64,000 nucleotides of DNA from Ceratorhiza oryzae-sativae (lineage: Eukaryota; Basidiomycota; Agaricomycetes; Cantharellales; Ceratobasidiaceae). Positions 43,401 through 53,793 of this stretch are shown piece after piece; positions within the stretch are counted from its first letter, which is position 1, and the number at the start of each line of letters is the position of its first letter. The notes under the pieces were generated by a model. That model made no database searches. It was not told the DNA's origin and saw nothing but the letters and a program-made list of their open reading frames with translations. The translations under genes were made by a program, and so were the position numbers. The stretch lies in assembly GCA_030998015.1 (NCBI GenBank), contig JARWMV010000032.1:62001-126000 (forward strand). Direction: 5' to 3'.

Positions 43401-43943
43401 TGCTTGCACATGCAGGGGTTTTGTGATGCAGTGCTTCAGGCATATTGGTGAGTTAAACTTCATGTCTTTTTCATCCCAATCAATGTCAGGGTTATGGAAT
43501 TTGAGCCATGACATGCCCAGGACTAGGTCATTTTTGCCAACGTTCACAACATAAGCACTGAGGATTTCTTGGTGTTCTTGAATGCACAACTCAAAGGTGC
43601 AATAATGGGTCACAGACCCAGAGTCTATTTCCCTTCCATCGATTACCCTCAGTTTCTTGGGTGTTTTTAGGGCGACGGTAGGAATACGGTATTGTTTAAC
43701 CAAATCTTCATGTATAAATACTGACGTGGCCCCTGAGTCAATCATGGCCCATCCATTGAATTTTTTCATGTTATATGCAGACTTTCGTTCGGGGGTTATG
43801 CGCAGAGGAAATGCATGAAAGAAAAACTGTAGTTGTGATTGGTTTCCTAACGACATACATTCCATTTCCATTTTTTTATTTTCATTATGTGCATTTTGTA
43901 ACATAGCGCCCAAGACCGCCCCCCTGGCACGGTTTGAGCTCAT
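40415..43943 (-). CDS. B1 Pol polyprotein with one frameshift
   Basis: ATG at 43943 opens a 982-codon frame: protease AMIDSGATSVFI (DSG at 43739-43731), RT with CIDYRRLNEMT and YMDDILVF (42791-42780), RNase H with ETDASGYATG, and integrase HHCC (HDNPAAGHPGQFR, CESCIRNK) and core (VVDRLTKMVHF, SDHGPNF, SERANQ). Near 41140 two bases are missing relative to B2, moving the rest (GPY/F region and chromodomain, VEQIIKSR...YYVKWLGY) into the frame ending at 40415. The start overlaps the gag stop (ATGA), suggesting coupled reinitiation. The stop lies 13 bases within the 3' LTR. As written, integrase is truncated. Confidence 0.9.
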
Positions 43944-45331
43944 TCTTTTACCGACTCATCGTCGGTTGTTTCTACATCCTCAACCACTGCCTCGTATCCT
44001 GACATCTTAGCTGAGGGGCATTTGGCTGCAATATGGCCCCGTCCTCCACAGTTATAACAGGTGTTCGTCCCCTTTCCTTTTCCTGCACTATCCAGATCCA
44101 TTGCGTCTGGATCTTTTGCCTTTGGGGCCGCCGGCGGATGGTTGTCCTTCTTTATGTCCTTGAAGGATTCTTGTACGTTGGTATTACTGCCATCATAGCG
44201 GACGGTTGGAACCGTGAAGCCCTTTGTATTAGGGCCAATGGCTACAATTTGACCTTTTACAGCCCTGCCATCTTTAATCTTGTATATGCGTTCCCCATTC
44301 TTGAATTTCTCCTTTTGGGGGGCGCTTTGGGGGTTATTCACGGGCCTGCTAGTCGAAGCATTGTTGCTGCTGGACTTATTACCCCCATGAGATGTCCTCT
44401 TGCTGCCAAAGGAAATGAGGTGGCGGTCAATTTCCAGGGCCCGCTGTGTGAGCTGGGCAAATGTCTTTGTGCGGGGATCATAGTTTTGGGCCACCATGCT
44501 ATCTGTTACGTCTGACGACAGACCATCATAGAACTGATCACGCATGGCGGCATCGTTGTAGTTGAGGCCTGTGGAATATAAGTTGAATAGGGTGAGATAG
44601 TCCTGAACCGTCTTGGATTGTTTCAACTTCCGCCATTTGTCGCAGTTATTTTCAGTGCGGTTCAGGTCCCCATATCGGGTAGTGAATTCTTGCCAGAATA
44701 AATTGGCATCGTGAAGCCAGGGGATTGCAGTTCCAGGGTTGAGAATTTCAAATTCTTCATGCGAGTTAACCCATTCCGCTGCTGACCCTTCGAGATAAGA
44801 GGTGATGAAGGCGACTACTTGGTCAGCCGAGTGCCCACTCATGTTTGTATTGATATATCGGGCACATGCAATTCTGAATGAGATGGCGTCTTCCCGCTTT
44901 GTGCCATCAAACTTTTGAGGGGCGGCCATCTTAACTTTTGCAGTCGACCCTCCGGAAGGAGCAGGTGCTGTTGGTTGTGGTTGGACTGTACCCGTGGGAG
45001 CTAGTACTTGGACAGCGCCTGAGCCACCCATGGAGGTGTTGATTTGCGCTTCAATGCGCGTGATAGTAGTTTGAAGAATGGCTAACATTCCCACTAGATT
45101 ATTGACATTGGTGGCTAGTCCAGCCACATCCGCATCTATTTTTGTCTGATTCGTGGTAAGTTTGGCCTCGAGTGAATCTGTGTAGGTCTTATTATTGTGT
45201 TCGACGTCCCCAATATCATTTTGGAGATTATTGGTTCGCTCTCGCAGTTCATCCATTGATCGAAGCATATAGATGACCTTATCTTCATCAGACATATTCG
45301 CCCAAGCAGGGGCAGGAGGTTGTGACGCCAT
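43940..45331 (-). CDS. B1 Gag
   Basis: Starts at ATG 45331 (MASQPPAPAW), because the same Met begins Gag in B5 and B2; an upstream in-frame Met at 45364 is not conserved. 463 residues: an N-terminal coiled coil (about 15-100), a Ser/Pro/Gln-rich linker, a capsid region (KMAAPQKFDGTKREDAISFR to about 300) and one CX2CX4HX4C knuckle, CYNCGGRGHIAAKC, then an acidic tail. It forms the particle and packages RNA. Stop and Pol start overlap in ATGA at 43943-43940. Confidence 0.92.
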   Translation of the reverse strand: MASQPPAPAWANMSDEDKVIYMLRSMDELRERTNNLQNDIGDVEHNNKTYTDSLEAKLTTNQTKIDADVAGLATNVNNLVGMLAILQTTITRIEAQINTSMGGSGAVQVLAPTGTVQPQPTAPAPSGGSTAKVKMAAPQKFDGTKREDAISFRIACARYINTNMSGHSADQVVAFITSYLEGSAAEWVNSHEEFEILNPGTAIPWLHDANLFWQEFTTRYGDLNRTENNCDKWRKLKQSKTVQDYLTLFNLYSTGLNYNDAAMRDQFYDGLSSDVTDSMVAQNYDPRTKTFAQLTQRALEIDRHLISFGSKRTSHGGNKSSSNNASTSRPVNNPQSAPQKEKFKNGERIYKIKDGRAVKGQIVAIGPNTKGFTVPTVRYDGSNTNVQESFKDIKKDNHPPAAPKAKDPDAMDLDSAGKGKGTNTCYNCGGRGHIAAKCPSAKMSGYEAVVEDVETTDDESVKE

Positions 45332-45354
45332 TTCAGAGAAGGTTTGATAGAATT

Positions 45355-45633
45355 TTAAAGGCAACGGAGACGGTAAGGAAGTACAGGGAATTGGGAATTG
45401 TTTTGGTAATATTGGATTTCCTTCCCCCGCACTAGTCTATAAATTTCGAAGTTTCTGATCCCTGCAAACCTTAGCCAGGTATCGTCCAAGTCCCAACTTT
45501 TGGTGTCTTGGCAACGGTATGGGCACTCCACCCTCTTCAATTTAGTTTGATCCTGCAGGAGTGTCTCCTTGGGGAGGATTGGCTTGGGCTGCTGGAAGGG
45601 ATGTTTCTTCCTGAATTGGCGAGCCCGTGCCAC
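45355..45633 (-). CDS. B1 pre-gag ORF3, basic and Cys-containing
   Basis: 92 codons beginning at a non-ATG codon, overlapping ORF2 by 92 nt in another frame and ending just before gag. The N-terminus is basic; the conserved part is CPYRCQDTKSWDLDDTWLRF followed by RNFEIYRLVRG. The same reading is present in B2 (32761-32483), B3 (about 50821-50609) and B5 (59601-59879). No known domain. The absence of ATG suggests frameshifting or splicing from upstream ORFs. Confidence 0.5.
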   Translation of the reverse strand: MARARQFRKKHPFQQPKPILPKETLLQDQTKLKRVECPYRCQDTKSWDLDDTWLRFAGIRNFEIYRLVRGKEIQYYQNNSQFPVLPYRLRCL

Positions 45634-46081
45634 TTAGAAAGGTGGGGTGAGGAAGGTCTGACGGCGTTGAGAGGACGGGGAAGGCGTACTCGTGGGGTTC
45701 AACTGTTTCTCGGACTATAGCTTCTAGTCTGAGATGGTCTTGGAGGAGGGATAGGTAGTCCTCCTGGTGTTCGTGCAAACGCTCAGTTAAGTATGCGCAA
45801 CGGGCCTCGGCTTCGTGAAGTTTTTCACGGGTTTCTTCGTACTTATTCCGGTAATAACGGTACCTGTCTTGGAAGTTTTCGATAGTGTTTAACAGGTGAC
45901 GAAGAAGCTGTTGACTGAGGTTCTCCAGCTTAGAGCTGGTTGCGAGGGATGGTGTAGTAATAGAGGAATTTGTCCTTCTTAGGACAATAGGGGCAGCGCG
46001 CGGGGAAGGTGGCTTCGTTTGGCCGACGGCAGATCTTGCACTCAGGGGCACCTGGCTCGGTGACAAAGGCTTGTTGGGCAC
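45542..46081 (-). CDS. B1 pre-gag ORF2, coiled coil
   Basis: 179 codons without an ATG start. The first ~50 overlap ORF1. From about 45935 it forms a long charged helix with heptad-like spacing (SKLENLSQQLLRHLLNTIE onward, to about 45710), then a Pro-rich tail. The same frame is open in B5 (59168-59692) and B3 (51206-50730). It could provide oligomerisation. Probably the continuation of ORF1 by frameshift or splicing. Confidence 0.5.
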   Translation of the reverse strand: MPNKPLSPSQVPLSARSAVGQTKPPSPRAAPIVLRRTNSSITTPSLATSSKLENLSQQLLRHLLNTIENFQDRYRYYRNKYEETREKLHEAEARCAYLTERLHEHQEDYLSLLQDHLRLEAIVRETVEPHEYAFPVLSTPSDLPHPTFLSGTGSPIQEETSLPAAQANPPQGDTPAGSN

Positions 46082-46295
46082 GTCCGACTCTCTGGGGGCG
46101 GACTTTGATAATTACTACTCGGCTAAAATTGATGTGCCCTGCTTCTTCAAGGATACTTTCGACCAAGTTGAGGGTGAAGCAGTGGATCGATAGGTGTCCG
46201 AACCACCCACACAGACGGCAGCGCTGATCTTCTGTAAAAGGTTGTGCCACTTGAGGGCCGTGCGTTCCGTCAGAGACGTACTTGAGCAAGAGCAA
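45930..46295 (-). CDS. B1 pre-gag ORF1, zinc knuckle plus zinc ribbon
   Basis: About 121 codons without an ATG. It contains CRLCGWFGHLSIHC (CX2CX4HX4C, the retroviral knuckle spacing) and CKICRRPNEATFPARCPYC (CX2CX11CX2C, ribbon-like). Both are preserved in B5 (58939-59304) and B3 (51465-51118). A pyrimidine-rich stretch ending in AAG lies just upstream, so a spliced start is possible. A nucleic-acid-binding protein placed before gag is unusual for Ty3 elements. Confidence 0.55.
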   Translation of the reverse strand: MLLLKYVSDGTHGPQVAQPFTEDQRCRLCGWFGHLSIHCFTLNLVESILEEAGHINFSRVVIIKVRPQRVGRAQQAFVTEPGAPECKICRRPNEATFPARCPYCPKKDKFLYYYTIPRNQL

Positions 46296-46599
46296 GATAA
46301 AAGGAAAAATAGACCCTTTCCCGAGTCTATGGGAATAGGAAGGTGACCTCCGTTGCTCAGCTACTTAAGGGCAATGAGCGACCCCACCTCTTGTTGACGA
46401 AAGAGATTAGAGAACCGAAGCTTGTTACGACGTGTGAGGGACCTGGCTATGCAAGGTTTCACAGAGGCGCGTATAGGGCAACGATATCTCGTGACTGTGG
46501 ATAGGTGGAGTGGGATTGGGGAAGGCAACAAGGAGTTATCTCGAGACGATGCCGACGGCGTTCCAAACGTATCCCAGACGACACTGAGACTTACGATTG
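46296..46599 (-). other. B1 5' leader
   Basis: About 300 nt between PBS and the pre-gag ORFs with no long ORF; conserved in B2, B3 and B5. Likely holds packaging signals or a 5' exon. Confidence 0.5.
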
Positions 46600-46615
46600 T
46601 CAAGAACTTGACCTG
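46600..46615 (-). other. Self-priming PBS of B1
   Basis: Minus strand CAGGTCAAGTTCTTGA, one base from the 5' LTR. It is complementary for 15 nt to TCAAGAACTTGACCT inside the LTR (46699-46685), which begins about 27 nt downstream of the TATA box. Confidence 0.75.
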
Positions 46616-46616
46616 A

Positions 46617-46993
46617 TGTCGACGACGACAAGTCAGGCAACGAGGAAAATAGTAAGAAAAGTAGAAGAACTTGTATTCGACGAGAGGTCAAGTTCTTGAG
46701 GAGTCCTCTGCGAACTTGACCTGGTTTATATACATAGTACGAGCCACATCATAACAAACAAGTCTGTACAGTGAGTCACGACAGATAAGAGATAGAAGCA
46801 GTAGAAGCGACTGCGGAACTGCGGAATTTCATATTGGAGTTGAAATACATCTCGGTTACCGGTCCAGAACATTCCCTGAGTCACATGACACAGATATACC
46901 ATAAAAGGCAAGTATGTTTTGAAGAGGATCTCATAAAATGTAGTAAATCGAGAAAATATTATAGAGTGGATATATGCGTGTCAGTTCGTGACA
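46617..46993 (-). repeat. 5' LTR of B1
   Basis: 377 bp; the one difference from the 3' LTR that I see is A/G at 40294 versus 46860. Confidence 0.95.
46726..46732 (-). promoter_or_regulatory. TATA box of B1
   Basis: Minus strand TATATAA within CTATGTATATAAACCAG, about 27 nt before the predicted RNA start at 46699. Confidence 0.65.
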
Positions 46994-46998
46994 TACCT

Positions 46999-48606
46999 GG
47001 TGTGTTTTTCTGGCCAAACTGCATTACCAGGGGCTCATACAGCCCATATTTGGTCTTAAAAGCAGCCTTCCATTAATCCCCTTTGCAAATCTGTATAAGA
47101 TTAAATCCCCACTTCAAATCAAATTTTGTAAATATTTTTGCTCCTCACAGGGTTTCAACAATGTCATTTATGCAGGGAAGGGGATACACATTGGAGATAG
47201 TCATTTCATTTAGCCAGCAGTAGTTGATGCACATCCATAGTTTACCACTTTTCTTTTTGAGAAAGATTACAGGGGATGCCATGGGTGACCTTGAGGGCCT
47301 AATATGTCTGGCTTTTAGTTGTTGGTTCAACATTTTATGCAGCTCAGCATCTTCCTTAACCCCTACACTGTATATGGGTCCATGCCTTGGCTTAGTGTCA
47401 GGTTTTAAGTCTATTTCCATGTCCCACTTTCTATGTGGTGGTAATGGTTGAACATTGTCCTCCTTTGCAAATATTTTCTCAAATTCCTTATACTTCACTG
47501 GGAGTGAGTCTAGAGCATCCAGCTAGAGCTCCTTTGATTCATTGACCTGCACATGTAGTGGCTGGGTAATACAATGTTTCAAACATATTGGTCAGTTGAA
47601 TTTCATGTCCTTTCCCTCCCAATCAATGTCCAGGTTGTGGAATTTGAGCCATGACATGCCCTGGACTAGGTCATTTTTACCAACATTCATGACATAAGCA
47701 CTGAGGATTTCCCTGTCATGGCCTAGACCATGACACAGATTTTATTATGATTTTCCTATATTTTATACATCTCTCTTTCTCATATTTTGGACAAGTCCCA
47801 TTTAAACAGATATATGCATAGAATTACTTACATGATCACATGACCTTGTTGTTGTTTACAATCTGTTTGTACCTTCTCGAATATTCTGTTATGTGGCACC
47901 ACTCTTACATCATATGATAGTCGTCTTGCACCATATGTGTATTTGATATAGCTCATCATATGAATATATAAGGGAGAGTCTGAGAGCCTTAAGCCTCAGA
48001 ACTCGACCGCCTGTCGTATCCCCTCTACTACCTGTGTGACTTATAGTCCATAGTCCCTGCCCAGTCCTCTTAAGGACAAGTGCACATACTCTACATCCTT
48101 GTGTCTTATTGCACCCTCACTGCGTGTCCTACCTTAGACGTTATCAGTACAGCCTCCAGCATCATTGCCCATAGGCTTGTCATCACCACCTAGGTGTTTG
48201 ACAATACCCTTCAGGTTGTAGCTCTGACATTCCCAGTGCTCCTGAATACATAATTCAAAGGTGCAGTAATGGGTCACAGACCCAGAGTTGATTTATCTCC
48301 CATCAATGACTTGTAGCTTCTTTGGGGTTTTAAGGCAACAGTTGGTATTCTGTATTGTTTGACTAGGTCCTCATGTATAAATACAGATGTGGCCCCTGAA
48401 TCAATCATGACCCATCCATTGAACTTTTTCATGTTGTATGCAGATTTATGCTCAGGGGTAATGTGCAGTGGAAATACATGGAAGAAAAATTGCAACTGTG
48501 ATTGATTTCCTAACAACATACATTCCATTTCCTTGTTCTCATTTTCAGACTGCACACTTTTCAATACTGCGCCCAAGACCACCCCCCTGGCATGGTTTGA
48601 GCTCAT
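46999..48606 (-). pseudogene. B3 pol fragment: protease and N-terminal RT
   Basis: 48606-48274 begins MSSNHARGVV and includes the protease VMIDSGATSVFI. After the solo E LTR (47714-48229), 47713-46999 continues the protease-RT linker and the RT fingers (ASPVIFLKKKSGKLWMCINY) to the B1 insertion site. Frames are broken in several places. Confidence 0.82.
47714..48229 (+). mobile_element. Solo LTR of family E in the B3 protease region
   Basis: 516 bp, TGTCATGGCC to AGCTCTGACA, with duplication TTCCC (47709-47713, 48230-48234). It contains a TATA-like TATATAAGG near 47965. Confidence 0.92.
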
Positions 48607-48610
48607 TCTT

Positions 48611-50520
48611 TTACCAACTCATCATTGGTAGTTTTGACTTCCTCCACAACTGCCTCATATCCAGACATTTTGGCTGAGGACTGGCTGCAATATGTCCATG
48701 CCCTCCACAATTGTGGCAGGTATTTGTCCCTTTTCCTTTCCCTGCACTATCTAAGTCCATTGCATCAGGATCCTTGGCCTTGGCAGCTACTGGGGGGTGG
48801 TTGTCCTTCTTGATGTCCTTAAAGGACTCTTGGACATTTGAGTTGCTTCCATTGTACTGTACTGTGGGGACAGTAAAACCCTTGGAATTTGGCCCAATGG
48901 CCACAATTTGGCCTTTGACTGCTTTCCTGTCCTTGATTTTGTAGATACACTCCCCATTCTTGAAATTTTCCTTAGGCAGGTTGCTTGGGGTGGTATTACT
49001 GCCTTTGTTTTGGGACGAGTTGCTGGTATTAGCCTTATTCCCTCCATGGGATGTTCATTTGCTACCAAATGAAATAAGGTGGTGGTCAATTTTGAGGGCC
49101 CACTGGGTCAGTTGGGCAAAGGTTTTGGTTTGGGGGTCATAATTCTGTGCTACCATGCTATCTGTCATGTCCAAAGATAGACCATTGTAGAATTGATCAT
49201 GCATGGCAGTGTCATTGTAGTTGAGACCTGTGGAGCTGAGATTGAAAAGTGTGAGGTAATCCTGCACCATTTTGGATTGTTTAAGTTTCTGCCATTTGTT
49301 GCAGTTGTTTTCAGTTTGGTTCAGGTCCCCATGGCAAGTAGTAAATTCTTGCCAAATAGGTTGGCATCATGGAGCCACAGCACAGTGGACCCAGGGTTCA
49401 GGATCTCAAACTCCACATATGAATTGACCCACTCTGCTGCTGATCCTTCTAGGTAGGATGTAATAAAAGCAACTACCTGATCAGCTGAATGCCCACTCAT
49501 ATTGGTATTGATGTATCAGGCACATGCAATTCTAAATGAGATTGCACCTTCCTGCTTAGTACCATTGAATTTCTGTGGAGCAGCCATTTTCACTTTTGTG
49601 GTTGATCCACTTGTAGTGGTGCTTGCAGTGGCATGAGGTTGGGTCATAGTAGGAGCAGGTGGGGCTTGAGTGGTACTTTGCCCCCCTGCAGAGGTGTTGA
49701 TCTGTGCTTCTATGTGTGTGATGGTGGTTTGGAGTATGGTTAGCATGCCAACTAGGTTATTGATGTTGGTGGCTAGTGTCAGAGCTACAACCTGAAGGTA
49801 CAGGTCAAACACCTGAGTGGTGATGACCAGCCTATGGGCAACAATGCCAGAGGCTATACTGACAATGTCTAGGTAGGATGTGCAGCAGGGGTGCACTAAG
49901 ACACAGAGGATGTATGAGAGTAGTGCACTTGGTCTGAAGAGACCTGGGCAAGAACTATGCAATGGGTAATCACACAGGAAGTAGAGGGGATATGACAGGA
50001 GGTCAAGTTCTGAGGCTTAAGGCTCTCAGACTCTCCCTTTTATATTCATACAAGTAGCTATATCAAATACACAGATGGTGCAAGGCAACTATCATATCAT
50101 ATCAGAATGGTGCCACATGACAGAATATTCTGGAAGATACAAGCAGAGCATAAACAATAACAATGTCACATGATCATGTAAGTAATTCTATGAATATGTC
50201 TGATTAAATGGGACTTGTCCAAAAAGTAAAGTAAAAAAAATACAAGATATAAAGTATAAAAATTCATAATAAATTCCATGCCATGGTCTAGGCCATGACA
50301 GCTAGCCCAGCCACATTGGCATCAATCTTGGTTTGATTTGCTGTAAGTTTTGCTTTGAGCGAGTCTGTGTATATTTTGTTGTTGTGCTTGACATCTCCTA
50401 TATCATTTTGGAGATTGTTGGTTCATTTGCAAAGTTTGTCCATCAACTGGAGCATGTAAACAACTTTGTCACTATTGGACATATTTGCCCATGCTGGAGC
50501 TGGGGTTTGTGCTGCCATTG
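48611..50520 (-). pseudogene. B3 gag relic
   Basis: Pieces 50520-50306, 49962-49516, 49270-49055 and 48904-48611 correspond to B1 Gag. The knuckle is damaged (CHNCGGHGHIAA, last Cys lost to an indel). Split by the inverted solo E LTR at 49777-50300. Confidence 0.82.
49777..50300 (-). mobile_element. Solo LTR of family E, inverted, in B3 gag
   Basis: 524 bp, with duplication GCTAG (49772-49776, 50301-50305). Confidence 0.92.
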
Positions 50521-50608
50521 TGAAGGGTGATAGATTTAAATTTTAGCAATGGCAAAGGTGGTAAGGAATTACAGGGAAGTGAGAATTGTTGTAGTACCAA
50601 AAGGTATC

Positions 50609-51465
50609 TTATCTGCACACAAGTTTATAGAATTCAAAATTCTCAATTCTGCCAAATCTCAACCAGGTATTGTCCAGGTCCCAACTCTTGATACCCTGGC
50701 AACAACACAGTACCTCAACCCTTTTTAGTTTAATTGGGTCCTGAAGGAGAGCCTCCTTGGGGAAAATTGATTTGGGCTGTTTGAAGGGGTGCCCCTCCCT
50801 GAATTGGTGAACCTGAGTCACTTAAGAAGGTGGGGTGAGGGAGGTCTGAAGGGGTCAAGAAGACAGGAAATCTGTACTCATGGGGTGCAGTTGTTTCACA
50901 AACCAGCTGTTTTAGATCAAGATGGTTGTGGAGGAGGGACAGGTAATCCTCCTGGTGTTTGTGCAGTCTCTCAACTAGATATGCACAGTGGGTCTCAGCT
51001 TTGTGAAGTTTCTCACAAATTTCTTCATACTTGTTTTGGTAGTGGCAATACCTTTCTTGGAAGTGTTCAATGGTATTTAGCAAGTGATGGAGGAGTTGCT
51101 GGTTGAGGTTCTCCAGCTTAGAGCTGGTGACAGGGGATGGTGTAGTAGTATAAAAATTTGTCCTTCTTAGGACAGTAGGGGCAGCACACTGGGAAGGTGG
51201 CTTCATTTAGTTGGTGGCAGATTGTGCACTCAGGGGTGCCTGGCTCTGTCATGAAGGCTTGCTGGGCTTGTCTGACTTTCTGGGGGTGGACTTTGATGAT
51301 TTTTATGCAACTAAAGTTGATGTGCCCAGCCTCCTCAAGTATATCCTCAACTTTGTGGAGTGTGAAGCAATGGATGGATAGATGTCTGAACCAGCCACAA
51401 AGGGGGCAGCACTGATCTTCTGTAAAGGGTTGTGCCACTGGGGCTGTGCATTTTGTCAGAGACAT
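50609..51465 (-). pseudogene. B3 pre-gag ORF region
   Basis: The zinc region 51465-51118 keeps CPLCGWFRHLSIHC and a CTICH...CCPYC ribbon. The coiled-coil ORF is 51206-50730 and the third ORF 50821-50609. All three frames remain open for long stretches even in this old copy. Confidence 0.65.
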
Positions 51466-51628
51466 ACTTGAGCAAGGTCAAGGTAGGACAAGAAGAATAG
51501 ACCCTTTCCCAAGTCTATTGGAATAGGAAGGTGACCTCTGTTGCTCAACTACTTAAGGGCAATGAGTGACCCCACCTCTTGTCAACAGAAGAGATTAGAG
51601 GACCAAAGCTTGTTACAATGTGTGAGGG

Positions 51629-52153
51629 TGTCATGGCCTAGACCATGAGCACAAATTTATCCAAATTTAATACAATTTATTTTTACCTCTATTTTTCTGC
51701 TTTATGGACAAGTCCTGTTTATTCAGATATATGCATAGAATAATTGACTGAGTCACATGACCTTGTTGTTGTTGACCATTGTTGATGTGTTCTGGAATAT
51801 TCTGTTGATGTGGCACCATTTCTGTTATTGTACAATTTACATAGGCTTCCTATTTCATATGTACTACCTCACTATTGAATATATAAGGGAGAGTCTGAGA
51901 GCCTTAAGCCTCAGAACTCAACCTCCTATTGAACTATCCCTTCTACCTGAGTTGGTCACCAAGCCACTTAGTTCCTGCCCAGTGCTCTTCAGCACAAGTG
52001 TACCTCTGAACCCCTCTGCATATTGTTGCACCCCTTCCCCTCACTGCATATCCACCCTTAGGCATTGTGGTTTGACCTCAGGCCATCAAGCCCATAGGTC
52101 TGCCTTCACCTCACCAGCATTAGGCCTTGTCATTCAGGTTGTCGGCTCTGACA
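51629..52153 (+). mobile_element. Solo LTR of family E in the B3 leader
   Basis: 525 bp, with duplication GAGGG (51624-51628, 52154-52158). Confidence 0.92.
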
Positions 52154-52346
52154 GAGGGACCCAACCTTGATATAGGTATGCAGGGGTTTCACAGAGGTGT
52201 GTATAGGGCAACAATGTCTTGTAACTGGGGATAGGTGGAGTAGGATTGAGGAAGGCAATGGGGGGTTATCTTAAGACAACACCAATGGTGTTCCAGACAT
52301 ATCCCAGACAACACTGAGACTTACAATTGAAAAGAACTTGACCTGA

Positions 52347-52716
52347 TGTTGATGACAACAAGTCAGGTGACAAGCAAAACAGAAATAAAGAGAATAAAAG
52401 AACTTGTGTTTGACAGAGGTCAAGTTCTTGAGGAGTCCTCTGTGAACTTGACCCAGTATATATACATCTCATGAGCCACATCATAACAAACAAGTCTGTA
52501 CAGTGAGTCACATCTGATAGGGGCTAGAAGCTGCTGCAGAGCTGCAGAATTTCATATCAAAGTTGAAGTACATCTCAGTCAGTGGTCTGGAACATTCCAT
52601 GGGTCACATGATACAGATATACTGTAAGAGGTGGGTGTGTTTTGAAAATGATTTCCTAAAATATAATAAATCAAGAAAATATTGTAAAGAGAATATATGC
52701 ATGTCAATTCATGACA
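52347..52716 (-). repeat. 5' LTR of B3
   Basis: 370 bp, with the PBS complement adjacent at about 52331-52345. It abuts a C LTR fragment at CTCAG (minus CTGAG). Confidence 0.85.
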
Positions 52717-52838
52717 CTCAGTAAGCAGGTGGAGGTGCTTACTCATGAAGGAGGAGTGGTCAAGCCACAAGACCAAAAGGCAAGACAAAGGAAAGAAAAT
52801 GATGGTTTGCCACAAGATCTTGATCATGGCTCATGACA
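52717..52838 (-). repeat. 5' part of a family C LTR, inverted
   Basis: The reverse complement begins TGTCATGAGCCATGATCAAG and runs to CTTACTGAG at the B3 LTR. This is the half of the C LTR that is missing at 810-1350. Followed by 195 bp of unassigned sequence (52839-53033). Confidence 0.78.
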
Positions 52839-53183
52839 TACAGCACCTCCATGGTGTCCTGGAGATGTTTGTTGCAGGAACTAGAGTGACCAGAAATAGG
52901 AGGTGTGTGAGTCAGTCTGCCATCTGCTATTGCTACAATTAATGATATGTGTACTTATTTGCATTGCCTGTCACCCTGTAATTATGTGGTGGCATGTGTG
53001 TTGGATTGTTGCAGGCTACCTGGCCTGTTGGCATGCCAGTCAGACCATGACCATGGATTTATTCTGATTTATTTCAATTTTATCCTATATCTATTTTCCA
53101 GTTTTTGGACAAGTCCTGTTTATTCAGATATATGCATAGAATTATTGACTGAGTCACTTGACCTTTTGTTGTTGACCATTGTT

Positions 53184-53711
53184 TGTTGTGACCCTCTGGA
53201 TGCTTCCTTGTGAAGCACTGAAGTAGTGGCTGCATTGACAGTTTGGTGTTATGTGGTATGTATTGGGTGTTCTAGTTACAGTGTTTGCTATGGTCTATGG
53301 TGGTTGACAAGATAAAGCAAGCTGAGGCGTCCAGTCTTGCTTTATCCTTCTTATATATGCCTGTGGCTGCAGTGGCTGCAGATGTATTATTTAAGCACAA
53401 TCCACAGTAGGTACAGGTTATATACAGTATTATGGGTTAGGTAATTGTTTATCTTAAGTTTGTGTGGCTCTGAATCTTATAGAGCCATGCAAGGTCCAAG
53501 GGGTAAGTGCTGAGGTCACATGACAACTGGCTCCTCACTCCAAGTAACAAGGGAGAGAAATGCTGGAGCAAGTTCAGGGTAACCACTGTAAGTGCCAGTT
53601 AAGTGCCAAGGTCACGTGACCTTGTCTATGGCTTGTTCTGCTTAGGAAAAAATGCCATAAATCTGTAAAATATTCAGTTACTCTGTTATGTCTGTTTGAT
53701 GGGTCATAACA
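53184..53711 (-). mobile_element. Solo LTR of family A, inverted
   Basis: 528 bp, with duplication TTGTT (53179-53183, 53712-53716), within an E LTR. Confidence 0.92.
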
Positions 53712-53793
53712 TTGTTGATGTATTCCAGAATATTCTGTTGATGTAGCACCATCTCTCTTATTGTACCATTCTGTCTAGCTTCTTATTTCATAT

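Larger units (their letters stand above)
40051..46993 (-). mobile_element. Family B element B1, young and nearly intact
   Basis: A 6943-bp Tf1/sushi-like chromovirus with 377-bp LTRs that I find differing at a single position, and target duplication TACCT (40046-40050, 46994-46998). Order on the minus strand: 5' LTR, self-priming PBS, leader, pre-gag ORFs, gag, pol (protease, RT, RNase H, integrase, chromodomain), polypurine tract, 3' LTR. CpG is largely retained. The only obvious lesion is a frameshift in the integrase. It is the reference copy for the other B elements. Confidence 0.95.
38392..52716 (-). mobile_element. Family B element B3, old, 3' truncated and multiply interrupted
   Basis: A minus-strand B copy whose 3' part (integrase, chromodomain, 3' LTR) is missing left of 38392. 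Pieces: 52716-52347 LTR; leader and pre-gag to 50609; gag 50520-48611; protease/RT 48606-46999; RT/RNase H 40050-38392. B1 is inserted in its RT (TACCT), a solo A LTR in RNase H, and three solo E LTRs in the protease region, gag and leader. Strongly CpG-depleted. Confidence 0.88.
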
